Below are positions 45,708 to 55,793 of a stretch of DNA of 64,000 nt, in pieces; the stretch's first letter is position 1; each line of letters opens with the position of its first letter. The stretch lies in assembly GCA_016700115.1 (NCBI GenBank), contig CP064999.1, positions 992,001 through 1,056,000 on the forward strand. Reading direction: 5' to 3'. The notes under the pieces were generated by a model. The model worked only from the letters and a program-made list of their open reading frames with translations, was not told where the DNA came from and did not search any database. Source of the DNA: Sphingobacteriales bacterium. Its GTDB lineage: Bacteria; Bacteroidota; Bacteroidia; Chitinophagales; UBA2359. The translations under genes and the position numbers were made by a program.

Positions 45708-48700
45708 ATGATGCAACATGAGAATTTTAAAAAGAACGGTTTCATTAGAACTTTGGTATTGTTCGTATCGCTTTCCTTATATATATGGGGGGGGGGGGTA
45801 ATGTGTTAATGGGACAAACGCCCGTAATGTGGTTTGATTCGATTCCTGCCCCTGTATCAAACTATACTTTGGACAGCCCTTTGGAGATTTTCGATGATTT
45901 TGGCAACTCGTACAGCCTGGATGATGTTGCCCAACCAAGCAACAGGATGCAGTTGCTGCCCTGCGATTTTGACGCAGGCATGATAAACGGAGCTAACTTT
46001 AATTTTCAGGTTGATTTTTACGACCCTGTCGGATTTGGTTTTAATGCCGGAACTCCGGCTGCTGCTGCTGCCCGCGATGTGGTTTGTCAGGTGCTTACCG
46101 ATTTATCTTTTATGTTGGATGCCAGCCCGATATGCGATGATAATCCCCCCACCCTGCGCATCCAAATACTACCTTCCTTTTATTCATGGTCAACAACCAG
46201 TTATACGCTCGGTAGAGCATCCGGCTATTACTACAATTTCAGCACTCCAAACGCCACTAAACCCGGCATAACGCACAACAGCGTATGGCGCACCATCAAC
46301 GGAGGTGAAGACCCTACATCTTATCCTTATGTCATAGGTGATTTTTCTTATCACGGATACATGGAATTTAATTTCCACGAAAACATCAACTGGAACTTCG
46401 ACATGAATGATATTACATGGGTGAACTCCTTTAATTTTCCCGACTTTTATCAGGTAGTATTACACGAGGTTATGCACATGTTGGGTATCAGTTCTTTAAT
46501 TAACAATGACGGCAACAGTAAATGGCAACCTGTGGCAGGGTATGACCCGCCTGGTACAGGGCTATATACCCGGTATGACAAGTATTTGAATGATCTGGGT
46601 GACCCCGGCCTTCCTCTAATAGTTAATAACGACAATTGCTATGAAACTGTTTTTAATCAACCGATTGCTTGTCTAACTGCCGGTTGCGACAGAATCCGGT
46701 TTCAAGGACCATTTACACCATTTGCCGATTTATCAGTTTATAGTCCTGTTGCATGGGCGGAAGGCAGCAGTATCAGCCATTTTGGAAAAGATATTTATCA
46801 AACCGGATCCGAGTGCGATGCAATTCCTTATTTAATGACCCCTGCTATCGTAAACAGTACTGCCGGATTTGCCATACGCCGCCCCACTGACTTCGAAGTT
46901 GAAGCGTTATGCGCCATTGGCTACCGTGTAGAAGGCGGATATGGCGATGGCACACTGCCTTTTCATTCGGCTCAAAATGAAATCTATTTACCTGCTTGTG
47001 GACATATTGCTGCCGGTGTTGATGACGACGGTTTAAATTGCCACGATGGATTTCATTTCTCAGCCTGCGATTTTCCGTTTACCATCCTCATCAGCGATGT
47101 TTTAGCCAACGACCGAGGTGTGCAATCCACCTTAGACCCTGCTTGTATTGATGCTATTGTAGGTGCTATCACCTATACAGCCAATACCACATCTATTTCA
47201 ATTATTGATGCTAGTTTAGGTTTTAATGTACTAAGCTATATACCCATAAGTGCTGCCACCGGAGAAGAAGCAAACACCACATTTATTTATTTTTTCGTTG
47301 AACATTGTTTGTTAAACTGTACTTATACTCAACCTTGCGATGTAGTATGCAACAGTACTTTTATTTACGACTGCCCTATCAATAATATACCCCAATTTAC
47401 TTTACCTACTGCTTCCGGATTGACCAGCGATCTAAACAATTGTGCTACTTTTGATGGATGGCGTTCGTGTTTCGGAACGCCTAATTTTGTACTACAAACA
47501 ACACTCCCCAACTTGGATTTTCCTTCCCCCGGATCTAGTATCGGTATGTGGTCTAATATAAATGGTGCAGAAGCTTTAATTGGAATGGCTGATATCACTG
47601 CCGGCCAACGATACATCCTTTCTTTTCATAGAGCAGTCACACCACTTTTCAACGTTCTTTATGGGGGGAGTACTCTAGACAACCTCTATGTACATTTGCT
47701 TAACGAAGCAACTGCTCCTTGTAATAATTCATTTAATATTCCGAATGTCATTCCTAACAGCCAAAACATCTATACCGAAACTAATTTGCCGCCACAAGGT
47801 TGGCAGCAAGCCATCAACTGCTTTACTGCTGATGACGATTATGATGCAATTCTGATTCATGGCAGGCAAAATACAGATAGTTCGCCTTACCCCTACTATC
47901 TTATAGACAACGTCAGCATCATGCCCGATACTTTTTTTGCCGGCGACACCACCATCAGCGTTTCTTGCTGCAATAGTGCTATACTGACAGGTGATAGTTG
48001 TAATGTCATTCCCAATGTGTTCTATACTTGGGAACTCCAAAATGCCGCCACCCAAGACTGGGAAATCCTCGAAGGGGAAACAGACCCTTTTTTGGTGAGT
48101 GAACCTGCCTGCGATACTTGTTGGCATTACCGGCTTATCCGCAATATTCTTACAGAAGAAACCGAATTTCCGGTAACCGGCAACTTCACCTGCCTTACCG
48201 ATACTGCCCATTTTACCGTTTGTGGACAATGCTGTCCTCCTATTGCCATAGAAGAAATAAACAGTAACTCCACCTTACAATGCTGCTTAGACACCATTGG
48301 CTTTGCCCTGCAACCCGGTATGCCGCAAGTAACCAATAATGCTACTACCGATAACAGACCCGCTTATGTTGTTCCGGCGAACGCAACATGGACACCCACT
48401 TCTAATGATTTTGTCACACTCGGATTGGTAGCCTCCGGCGACCCCGTTTTATTGGATGTGGACATCGTAGTGCCTGCCGGGGTTACTCTTTTTCTGCAAG
48501 ACATGCGTATGATATTTAGCCCGAACACCAGAATTATAGTCAAAAGAGGCGCACGTTTGTCGCTTAATTCCAGTCAGTTCCAAACCCATCTTTCCGGACT
48601 ATGCAACAGCGTTTGGCAGGGCATACAGGTAGAGGGTCCCGGCTTGGGCATCCAACGAGGTTTTGATTCCGGCACGGGTTTTAACAATTTCGGTACGGTA

Positions 48701-50683
48701 ATTGCAACTGTCCAAGTATTGATTGAAGATGCTATTATCGGCATAGCTACTCAAAACCTGCCAATTATGGATGTGTATGGTATTAGCTTAGTGTTCAACA
48801 ATAATGCGGTTTTTAACCCGCAAAATTCCACAGCATACCCCACACTGACTGCCGTTCTTCTCACAGACTACCTGAATGAAGCAAGCGCTTTGGCTACTGC
48901 CGGCGGAGTTTGTATTGTTGCTGATGAGAGGGTAACTTTCTTGAATTGCTTTCATGGAATCAATCTGAGTTGGTTTAATAATTCTTTTAACGGACAACCC
49001 CGTTCCGAAGTGTTGAGGGCAAGCTTTATATCCGACGGCTTAAAATACCCGTTTTCAAATTTCTTTACACAACCAAGAACCGAAGCCGGGGTGTATATGC
49101 AAAACTACCGATCGGTAGAAATAGGCGAAACTGCAAGCTCGGCAGGCAATATTTTCGCCGGACTTAAATATGGCATCCGTGCCGAAGAATGCACACGAGT
49201 TGCCATCTATAACAATCAGTTTGATGCCTGTACAGTTGGAATTTCTGCCGCCACGGCCAGTATATACCCATTAGCGTCTCAATATACGGTGGTTAACAAT
49301 CAAATCAACAATTCGCGTGTAGCGATGCAGTTTAGCGGTACTTCTATGGATGTTCTCCAGAACAGCATTAATACTGCTCCAAGCAGCGTTGGCATTATAG
49401 GCATCTTTGCCCGCGGATGCCTGTTCAATATCGAAAACCAAAACACCATCAACAGCAATACTTTTGGTTGTATCCTGATGAATACCGGACTCTTGCCCAA
49501 CAGAATCCGCAACAACGATTTTAATAGTAATGCTATTGGAATATGGGCTTTTGGGAATAATGGTATTATAAACGCCGGAGGCGTTCAGATTACCTGTAAT
49601 CGGTTCGACAACGGTGCCGTTGCCATAGCCACACAAGACTATGTAGTAAGCGGCACGGTCTTAACCGTTGGCAGTTTAGACAATCAGGGAGATTGCTTAT
49701 TTGTAAACCAAAACCCCGCCGACAATGTATTCAACCAAAATCCGGGAGCAATAGGATTTGTTACCGACATCGTCGCCTCACAAACCGGTGGGACGTTTAC
49801 CTACTTCCACCGTGCCGACATCCCGCTCGTTGCCCAGTTTACGCCTTCCATAACGGGCAATGTAACCAACTCACAGTGCACTACGCCACCTGATAGCCCC
49901 GAAGAAAACTGTGGGAACCGCGATTTGTTGGAAGACGAAGAAATAAGAGGCATTGAAGAACTATCGCTTTTAAACTTCGAAATGCTTCGAAAATCCCGCC
50001 ACTACGAAGAAGAGGGAGATACAACAGCCGCCGTCAACCTGCTTGAAAGCGTAAACAACGAGTTTGCCCAACGCCTGCTATTGCAAAAATACATGGAGCA
50101 GGACGATTCCGCTATTGTCAATGCTACTTTGGCTGCCCTGCCCGCCGCTACGGAAGACCAACAACATTTCCAGCGAATAGCAGAAATACAATGGTCGCTG
50201 AAAAGCCAAAACCGAATCTATCTGCAACTGACTCCGCAGGAAGAAACCGACCTGCGCAACATTGCCACAGCCTACTCGCCCTCTGCCCATCATGCGCAAA
50301 CGATGTTGCTTATTGCCCATGGCGAGGAGTACCCTTGCTTATTACCCGATTTTCCGGCTTTTTTAGATACCGCTTTGTTCAACCAAATTATCGGAGAAGG
50401 CATCAATTTCAAAAACAAACCAACTACCTCGGATATGTCTATCGGCTTATTGTACCCTAATCCCGCTCAAAACTTTGTATATCTGCAATATAGTCTGCCG
50501 CAAGAATCTCACGCCGTTTTCAGTCTTTACGATGCGGTCGGACGTGTTTTATACGTCAGTAATCTTCAAAATTCGGGACAAATGCAGTATGCCGTTGAGC
50601 ATTTGCCTAATGGTATTTATTTCTACCATATTGCCGTAAACGGCAAACCTTGGTCGTATCATAAACTGGTTTTGGTTCGGTAA
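45708..50683 (+). CDS. Giant secreted M8-like metalloprotease with T9SS domain, copy 1 (poly-G frameshift in the signal peptide)
   Basis: The natural start is probably ATG at 45708 or 45711 (MMQHENFKKNGFIRTLVLFV), giving a signal peptide, but the 12-G tract at 45787-45798 places it out of frame with the body. The body is open from an internal ATG at 45785 (1632 residues). The mature protein has a zinc-protease part with HEVMH (about residue 227 of the body) in VLHEVMHMLGISS, then SHFGKD (about 332) and YLMTPA. This spacing resembles leishmanolysin-type (M8) peptidases, in which the third histidine lies far downstream. Cadherin/Ig-like segments follow, then a right-handed beta-helix (about 1000-1350), and finally a T9SS C-terminal domain (LYPNPAQNFVYLQYS, ending KLVLVR). 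Expected at the cell surface as a protease or adhesin. Confidence 0.82.
45787..45798 (+). repeat. Poly-G tract (12 G) within the signal-peptide codons
   Basis: With 12 G the reading from 45708 meets a stop after VMC. With 10 or 13 G it continues as WGGG(G)NVLMGQTP into the mature protein. It is a candidate slipped-strand switch, and assembly error is possible. Confidence 0.85.
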
Positions 50684-50695
50684 ATATATTCAAAT

Positions 50696-50736
50696 CGGTG
50701 CAGTTTTCCGGAAAGGCTGCACCGCTTTCAATTTTT
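50696..50736 (+). terminator. Terminator after metalloprotease copy 1
   Basis: CGGTGCAG (50696-50703) and CTGCACCG (50717-50724) form a perfect 8-bp stem, followed by CTTTCAATTTTT. Confidence 0.7.
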
Positions 50737-50749
50737 AAAAACTACTATT

Positions 50750-52861
50750 ATGATAAGGCTGTTTCTAAAAATGTGTTGTTTTTTTTGCAGCATAGGTTTA
50801 TTTGCCCAAAACAAATACTACGAAAAAGTTCTGCCATTATGGGCAGATATACATGAAGTCATGTCCGTAGTTACCCTATCGGATTCAACATTTATTATTG
50901 CAGGCAATTACACATATTACAGTCCATTAAAATCAACCGCATATATAGCTAAAATTGACAAAAATGCTGCCATTCTATGGCAAACTTTGTTTAGTTCTGC
51001 GGGAGAAAATGCTGTATTTGATGTAATTGAAGGCAACTTCGACCATTACGCAACGACCGGCACCCTTGCAGAAGACTACATAGAAAACAGCATCAATACC
51101 ATGTGCAGTTATTTTGTCAATGATGCCGGATATTTACAAAGTTTAAGCAATTACGGTGTAACGACATCCGACTCCCGCTCCTACCGCATCATCCGTTCTG
51201 CCGACGGAGGCTATTTGTCGGTCGGATATTTGGTCAACGGGGGCTATCCGGACTATACGCTGTATGCAGTGAAATTAGGCCCTGACGGCAGCAAAGAGTG
51301 GCAAAAAATATATCCAATATTCAATAGTCATTGCACTTTCAGAGATGTCATGGCAGCCCCCGATGGCGGCTATTACCTGACCGGCAGTGTTAATATGAAC
51401 TGGAACGATTTTCCCTTTGACGAAGGCAATATATTGCTGATGAAAATAGATTCGACAGGCAATGTTGAGTGGAGCAAAGTACACAATGTCGGATCTATGG
51501 ATCAGGGCTTGAGTTTTAAGCAAACTGCTGATGGTGGGTTTATTATAGGAGGCGCAAGTGCTCTTGCCGGGAATCAAATATTCCGCCCCTACCTGCTTAA
51601 AACCGATAGCGTAGGCAATTTTGTTTGGGGCAAGCAGTATTTTATAGAAAGTGGCAGAGGGGAAATAGTAAATGTAGCTGTATTGCCAACAGGAGGATAT
51701 TTAATTACTGGCTCCTATGGTCCAAACTTTGGTATTGAACATCAACTACAAGCATTTATGGTTCGAACCGATGAAGATGGTAATTCATTATGGTATCGCA
51801 TTTACGGCAATCCAACAAACAGTTTTGGAGGGAATGCTCATGATTATGTATACGATATGACCCCCACTTTAGACGGCGGTTACATGATAGTGGGCAGAAA
51901 GGATAGCATGTTGTCAGAAAGCGAGGGGTATGCTTATGCATGGTTGGTCAAAACCAACTGCATGGGCTTGCTTACAGTGCCAAAAGCACAGTTTACCCTA
52001 ACCCAAGACCCCGATTTCCTTAACCGTTTCCTGTTCACCAACCAAAGCCAATACGCCTACCCCGACAGCATAGACGGCGGCTACTATGTTTTGAACTGGG
52101 GCGATGGCAGCCCGCCCTACCTCTGCGGGCAAGGCTACGCCCCCTGTACTCAGGATACGCTCATCCACACCTACCAGACGGAGGGCATCTACGGCGTTAC
52201 CCTGCATACCATCGTTTGCAACGACACCTCCACACAAATCCAATCCGTTTGTTTCGGCTTCGCTCCCAATCCGCAGGCAGAATTTAGTTACCAGGATTTC
52301 GGCGGTGCTATCATCTTTACCAACCTCAGCCAAAACAGCTACCTTGCCCAAGGCGGCTACTATGTTTGGGATTTTGGCGACGGCAGCCCGCCGGTTTCGG
52401 CAGAACACCCCACCCACGAATACGAAGAAAACGGCAGCTACACCGTTACCCTCACCCTCGTCGTTTGCGGAGATACTTCGATGTATTCGCAGGATGTTGT
52501 TGTGCAAACGGTAGGAAACCCACCCCAACCCCTCCAAGGAGGGGAATTACAGAGCATGTTGCAGGTTTATCCCAACCCAACCCAAAATACCTTAACCTTT
52601 CAATGGGTTTCAAAGTCCCCTTCAGGGGATTTAGGGGTGAACAACGGCTTTACTCCCCCTTCAGGGGGCTGGGGGGTAACAGGGGATTTAGGGGTAAAAC
52701 TCCTCTCCCTCACCGGTCAGACGGTGCTTCAAACTACTCTTGCCGCAGGAGAAACAAACAAAACCGTTTCGGTGGCGCATCTTCCGGAGGGGGTGTATGT
52801 TTATGTGGTTGAGGATGGCAGTGTTGTTTTGGCGCGGGGTAAGGTGGCGGTGGTGAGATAG
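50750..52861 (+). CDS. Secreted beta-propeller/PKD protein with T9SS domain, copy 1
   Basis: 703 residues. The signal peptide (MIRLFLKMCCFFCSIGLFAQ) precedes a beta-propeller-like region (about 25-410) of blades with motifs such as DGGYLSVGYLVNGG, DGGYYLTGSVN and DGGFIIGGASALAG. Two PKD-like domains follow (YYVLNWGDGSPPYLCG near 445 and GGYYVWDFGDGSPP near 540), and then a T9SS sorting domain (MLQVYPNPTQNTLTFQW, ending KVAVVR). The linker PPQPLQGG and the stretch containing TPPSGGWG are encoded by REP-like palindromes. It lies 66 bases after metalloprotease copy 1. Cell-surface protein, function unknown, mosaic relation to the copy at 53558. Confidence 0.88.
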   Translation: MIRLFLKMCCFFCSIGLFAQNKYYEKVLPLWADIHEVMSVVTLSDSTFIIAGNYTYYSPLKSTAYIAKIDKNAAILWQTLFSSAGENAVFDVIEGNFDHYATTGTLAEDYIENSINTMCSYFVNDAGYLQSLSNYGVTTSDSRSYRIIRSADGGYLSVGYLVNGGYPDYTLYAVKLGPDGSKEWQKIYPIFNSHCTFRDVMAAPDGGYYLTGSVNMNWNDFPFDEGNILLMKIDSTGNVEWSKVHNVGSMDQGLSFKQTADGGFIIGGASALAGNQIFRPYLLKTDSVGNFVWGKQYFIESGRGEIVNVAVLPTGGYLITGSYGPNFGIEHQLQAFMVRTDEDGNSLWYRIYGNPTNSFGGNAHDYVYDMTPTLDGGYMIVGRKDSMLSESEGYAYAWLVKTNCMGLLTVPKAQFTLTQDPDFLNRFLFTNQSQYAYPDSIDGGYYVLNWGDGSPPYLCGQGYAPCTQDTLIHTYQTEGIYGVTLHTIVCNDTSTQIQSVCFGFAPNPQAEFSYQDFGGAIIFTNLSQNSYLAQGGYYVWDFGDGSPPVSAEHPTHEYEENGSYTVTLTLVVCGDTSMYSQDVVVQTVGNPPQPLQGGELQSMLQVYPNPTQNTLTFQWVSKSPSGDLGVNNGFTPPSGGWGVTGDLGVKLLSLTGQTVLQTTLAAGETNKTVSVAHLPEGVYVYVVEDGSVVLARGKVAVVR
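52529..52668. repeat. Three REP-like palindromes inside the T9SS-domain coding sequence
   Basis: CCCCTCCAAGGAGGGG (52529-52544), TCCCCTTCAGGGGA (52616-52629) and CCCCCTTCAGGGGG (52655-52668) are perfect palindromic hairpins with AA or TTCA loops, followed by TTAGGGGT or GGGGGGT tails. They are translated in frame as PLQGGELQS, PSGDLGVN and PPSGGWGV. Confidence 0.8.
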
Positions 52862-52916
52862 TGAAAAGTGAAAAACTAAAAGTGAAAAGTGAAAAACCTG
52901 AAAGGCAGGGTGTTTA

Positions 52917-52949
52917 AAACCTCATGGTTTTAGCAAAACCATGAGGTTT
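52917..52949. terminator. Long perfect hairpin after propeller/PKD copy 1
   Basis: AAACCTCATGGTTTT and AAAACCATGAGGTTT form a 15-bp perfect stem with a 3-base loop. It is preceded by tandem GTGAAAAGTGAAAA units (52861-52900). It is probably a terminator or a repeated extragenic hairpin, and lacks a strong T-tract. Confidence 0.6.
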
Positions 52950-52977
52950 GGCTTATACAGGCAATTATCAAAACAAC

Positions 52978-52985
52978 TATATTTG
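52978..52985 (+). promoter_or_regulatory. Possible -7 promoter element of the orphan T9SS-domain gene
   Basis: TATATTTG matches TAnnTTTG and lies 23 bases before the ATG at 53009. A correctly spaced -33 element is not evident (the nearest TTTG is 27 bases upstream). Confidence 0.35.
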
Positions 52986-53008
52986 TACGAACCAAATTGT
53001 AAAAAATT

Positions 53009-53482
53009 ATGGATTCTCAAAGCAACCGGACTTACCTCGATATCACCTCAGAAGAAGAAGCATTGGTAAGAGAAATTGCAGCGACTAACACCCTTGCTGC
53101 AATGGATGCGCGAGTAATTCTATATACAGCATTCGGTGAAGAAATAATAGTTACCCTGCCCCAACTGCCTCCTATGATAGCCGAAAATATAGGAAACTGG
53201 AATGTACATTTTAAAAATAAAGGCAACAGCAATGTGTCATCAGTTACAGTTTATCCCAACCCTGCCTCCGATGAGGTTTGTATGACATATCGGCTCGCCG
53301 ACAACCGGCAAGCAGAGTTTGTCCTCTACGATTTTTCCGGAATATTATTACAAACCCGCCAACTTACCGGCAACGGCTTGATGCGTTTTCAAACACATGG
53401 ACTTTCGCAGGGCATTTACTTTTATCATATTAAAGTAGATGGCAAACCCATAAGCTACCACAAATTGGTTATTGTAAAATAA
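53009..53482 (+). CDS. Orphan T9SS C-terminal domain (remnant of a metalloprotease copy)
   Basis: 157 residues without a signal peptide. It aligns by eye with the last part of metalloprotease copy 1: the helical segment before the sorting domain (RTYLDITSEEEALVREIAA against RIYLQLTPQEETDLRNIAT), then VYPNPASDEVCMTYRL, and the ending GIYFYHIKVDGKPISYHKLV. Like the metalloprotease, it directly precedes a propeller/PKD gene. It therefore looks like the 3' end of a deleted metalloprotease gene left by tandem duplication. Without a signal peptide it cannot be exported as is. It may be silent, a donor for recombination, or a pseudogene. Confidence 0.7.
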   Translation: MDSQSNRTYLDITSEEEALVREIAATNTLAAMDARVILYTAFGEEIIVTLPQLPPMIAENIGNWNVHFKNKGNSNVSSVTVYPNPASDEVCMTYRLADNRQAEFVLYDFSGILLQTRQLTGNGLMRFQTHGLSQGIYFYHIKVDGKPISYHKLVIVK

Positions 53483-53495
53483 CTGCTTTTTGCTT

Positions 53496-53535
53496 GCAAC
53501 ACAGGGCTGTCTATGAAGTGATAGCTCTGTGTTGC
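53496..53535 (+). terminator. Terminator after the orphan T9SS domain
   Basis: GCAACACAGGGCT (53496-53508) and AGCTCTGTGTTGC (53523-53535) pair over 13 bp with one G-U, followed by TTTTGGTTT. Confidence 0.75.
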
Positions 53536-53557
53536 TTTTGGTTTATCTTTAAACTCT

Positions 53558-55642
53558 TTGCTTATGAACAAGGCAATTTTATCGATACTATGCTTTTATT
53601 TCGCTACGGTTGTCGTCGCACAAAATAAGTATTTTGAAAAAACGCTGCCTTTATGGGCTGATTTACATGAAATAAAAGCTGTAATCGCATTACCGGATTC
53701 AACATTTATTATTGCTGGTAATTTCACATTTTATGATCCTTTAAAATCTATTGCCTATACAGCAAAGGTTGACAAAAATGCAAATATACAATGGCAAACT
53801 TTGTTTAATTCGGATGGAGAAAACGGTGTATATGATATAATTGAAGGCAACTATGTGCATTATGTAACAGCCGGTACTCTTGCAGAAGATTATATATTAA
53901 ACAGCAACGGAAGTGCTTGCGCATATTTTATAAACGGCGACGGTTATTTACAAAACCTCAGTCTGTTTGAAAATGCAGAATATGATTCACAGTCCTACCG
54001 CATCACCCGTTCTGCCGACGGAGGCTATTTGTCGGTCGGATATTTGGTCAACGGGGGCTATCCGGACTATACGCTGTATGCAGTGAAATTAGGCCCTGAC
54101 GGCAGCAAAGAGTGGCAAAAAATATATCCAATATTCAATAGTCATTGCACTTTCAGAGATGTCATGGCAGCCCCCGATGGCGGCTATTACCTGACCGGCA
54201 GCGTTAATATGAACTGGAATGATTTTCCAATTGACCAAGGCAATATATTGCTGATGAAAATCGATTCGACAGGCAATGCCGAGTGGAGCAAAGTACACGA
54301 TGTCGGATCTATGGATCAGGGTTTGAGTTTTCAGCAAACTGCCGATAATGGGTTTATTATAGGAGGAGCAAGCGCTCTCGCCGGAAATCAAATATTCCGT
54401 CCCTATTTACTAAAAACCGATAGCGCAGGCAATTTTGTTTGGGGAAAGCAGTATTTTACGACGGGGGGGCGGGGATCCAACTCCGGTGTAATACAATTAA
54501 GTGACGGCGGTTATATAAGCTGTGGTAGTTATGGAACTATAGGTGATACAGGTCCGCAAATAGAAACGTATCTGTTGCGGACCGATACCAATGGTAACCC
54601 GTTATGGTATCGGCATTACGGCAATCCCATAAACAGTTTTGGAGGCTATGCCCACGATTACGCCTACGATTTTACGCCCACTTTGGACGGCGGGTACATG
54701 ATGGCAGGCAGAAAAGACAGTATGTTGTCGGAAAGCGAGGGGTATGCTTATGCATGGTTGGTCAAAACCAACTGCATGGGCTTGCTTACAGTGCCAAAAG
54801 CACAGTTTACCCTAACCCAAGACCCCGGTTTCCTTAACCGTTTCCTGTTCACCAACCAAAGCCAATACGCCTATCCCGACAGCATAGACGGCGGGTATTA
54901 CGTATTGGATTGGGGCGATGGCAGCCCGCCCTACCTCTGTGGGCAAGGCTACGTCCCCTGCACCCAAGATACGCTCATCCACACCTACCAGACAGAGGGC
55001 ATCTACGGCGTTACCCTCCAAGCCATCGTTTGCAACGATACCTCCTCACAAATCCAATCCGTTTGTTTCGGCTTCGCTCCCAATCCGCAGGCAGAATTTA
55101 GTTACCAGGATTTCGGCGGCACCATCATATTTACCAACCTAAGCCAAAACAGCTACACCGAGCAGGGTGGCTACTATGTTTGGGATTTTGGCGACGGCAG
55201 CCCGCCATCATCGGCAGAACACCCCACTCACGAATACGAAGAAAACGGCAGCTACACCGTTACCCTCACCCTCGTCGTTTGCGCCGATACTTCTGTTTAT
55301 TCGCAAGAGGTAGTGATGCAGACGGTAGGAAACCCACCCCAACCCCTCCAAGGAGGGGAATTACAGAGCATGTTGCAGGTTTATCCCAACCCCGCCCAAA
55401 ACACACTAACCTTTGCCTTTACCGAAGGCTTAACTCCCCCTTCAGGGGGCTGGGGGGTAGAGGGGGAATTAGGGGTAAAACTCTACAACCTCACGGGTCA
55501 GTTGGTTTTGCAAATCACCCTTGCGGCGGGAGAAAAGAGTAAAACCATTTCGGTGGCGCATCTTCCGGAGGGGTTGTATGTTTATGTGGTTGAGAACGGC
55601 GGTGTTGCTTTGGCGCGGGGTAAGGTGGCGGTGGTACGGTAG
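53558..55642 (+). CDS. Secreted beta-propeller/PKD protein with T9SS domain, copy 2
   Basis: 694 residues with the same architecture as the copy at 50750. The signal peptide is poorer (ILSILCFYFATVVVAQ, from the ATG at 53564; the ATG at 53558 adds two residues). Propeller blades, two PKD-like domains with GDGSPP motifs, and a T9SS domain ending KVAVVR follow. DNA of the blade region 53995-54231 is almost identical to 51179-51415, whereas N-terminal blades and one central segment (about 54460-54600) differ clearly, which is a mosaic pattern. Two REP-like palindromes lie in the C-terminal part. Surface protein of unknown function. Confidence 0.88.
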   Translation: MLMNKAILSILCFYFATVVVAQNKYFEKTLPLWADLHEIKAVIALPDSTFIIAGNFTFYDPLKSIAYTAKVDKNANIQWQTLFNSDGENGVYDIIEGNYVHYVTAGTLAEDYILNSNGSACAYFINGDGYLQNLSLFENAEYDSQSYRITRSADGGYLSVGYLVNGGYPDYTLYAVKLGPDGSKEWQKIYPIFNSHCTFRDVMAAPDGGYYLTGSVNMNWNDFPIDQGNILLMKIDSTGNAEWSKVHDVGSMDQGLSFQQTADNGFIIGGASALAGNQIFRPYLLKTDSAGNFVWGKQYFTTGGRGSNSGVIQLSDGGYISCGSYGTIGDTGPQIETYLLRTDTNGNPLWYRHYGNPINSFGGYAHDYAYDFTPTLDGGYMMAGRKDSMLSESEGYAYAWLVKTNCMGLLTVPKAQFTLTQDPGFLNRFLFTNQSQYAYPDSIDGGYYVLDWGDGSPPYLCGQGYVPCTQDTLIHTYQTEGIYGVTLQAIVCNDTSSQIQSVCFGFAPNPQAEFSYQDFGGTIIFTNLSQNSYTEQGGYYVWDFGDGSPPSSAEHPTHEYEENGSYTVTLTLVVCADTSVYSQEVVMQTVGNPPQPLQGGELQSMLQVYPNPAQNTLTFAFTEGLTPPSGGWGVEGELGVKLYNLTGQLVLQITLAAGEKSKTISVAHLPEGLYVYVVENGGVALARGKVAVVR
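55343..55449. repeat. Two REP-like palindromes inside the T9SS-domain coding sequence, copy 2
   Basis: CCCCTCCAAGGAGGGG (55343-55358) and CCCCCTTCAGGGGG (55436-55449) occur at positions equivalent to two of the three elements in copy 1. Confidence 0.78.
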
Positions 55643-55735
55643 GGCGTTTATTGTGCACAAACATCGGATGCTTTAAACAACGGTGGCGAAGTAGGAAAGA
55701 TGCTCGTTGTTATGCTCAACACAAAACCCAAAAAA

Positions 55736-55768
55736 AACAGCCCCCGACAAAAACTGTCGAAGGCTGTT
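55736..55768 (-). terminator. Terminator of small secreted protein, copy 2
   Basis: AACAGCCCCCGACA pairs with TGTCGAAGGCTGTT with two non-Watson-Crick positions (C-A). It is equivalent to the hairpins at 45125 and 58450 and is followed by a T-rich run on the minus strand. Confidence 0.78.
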
Positions 55769-55793
55769 GATAAAAGGGTTTGTTAAGAGTTGA

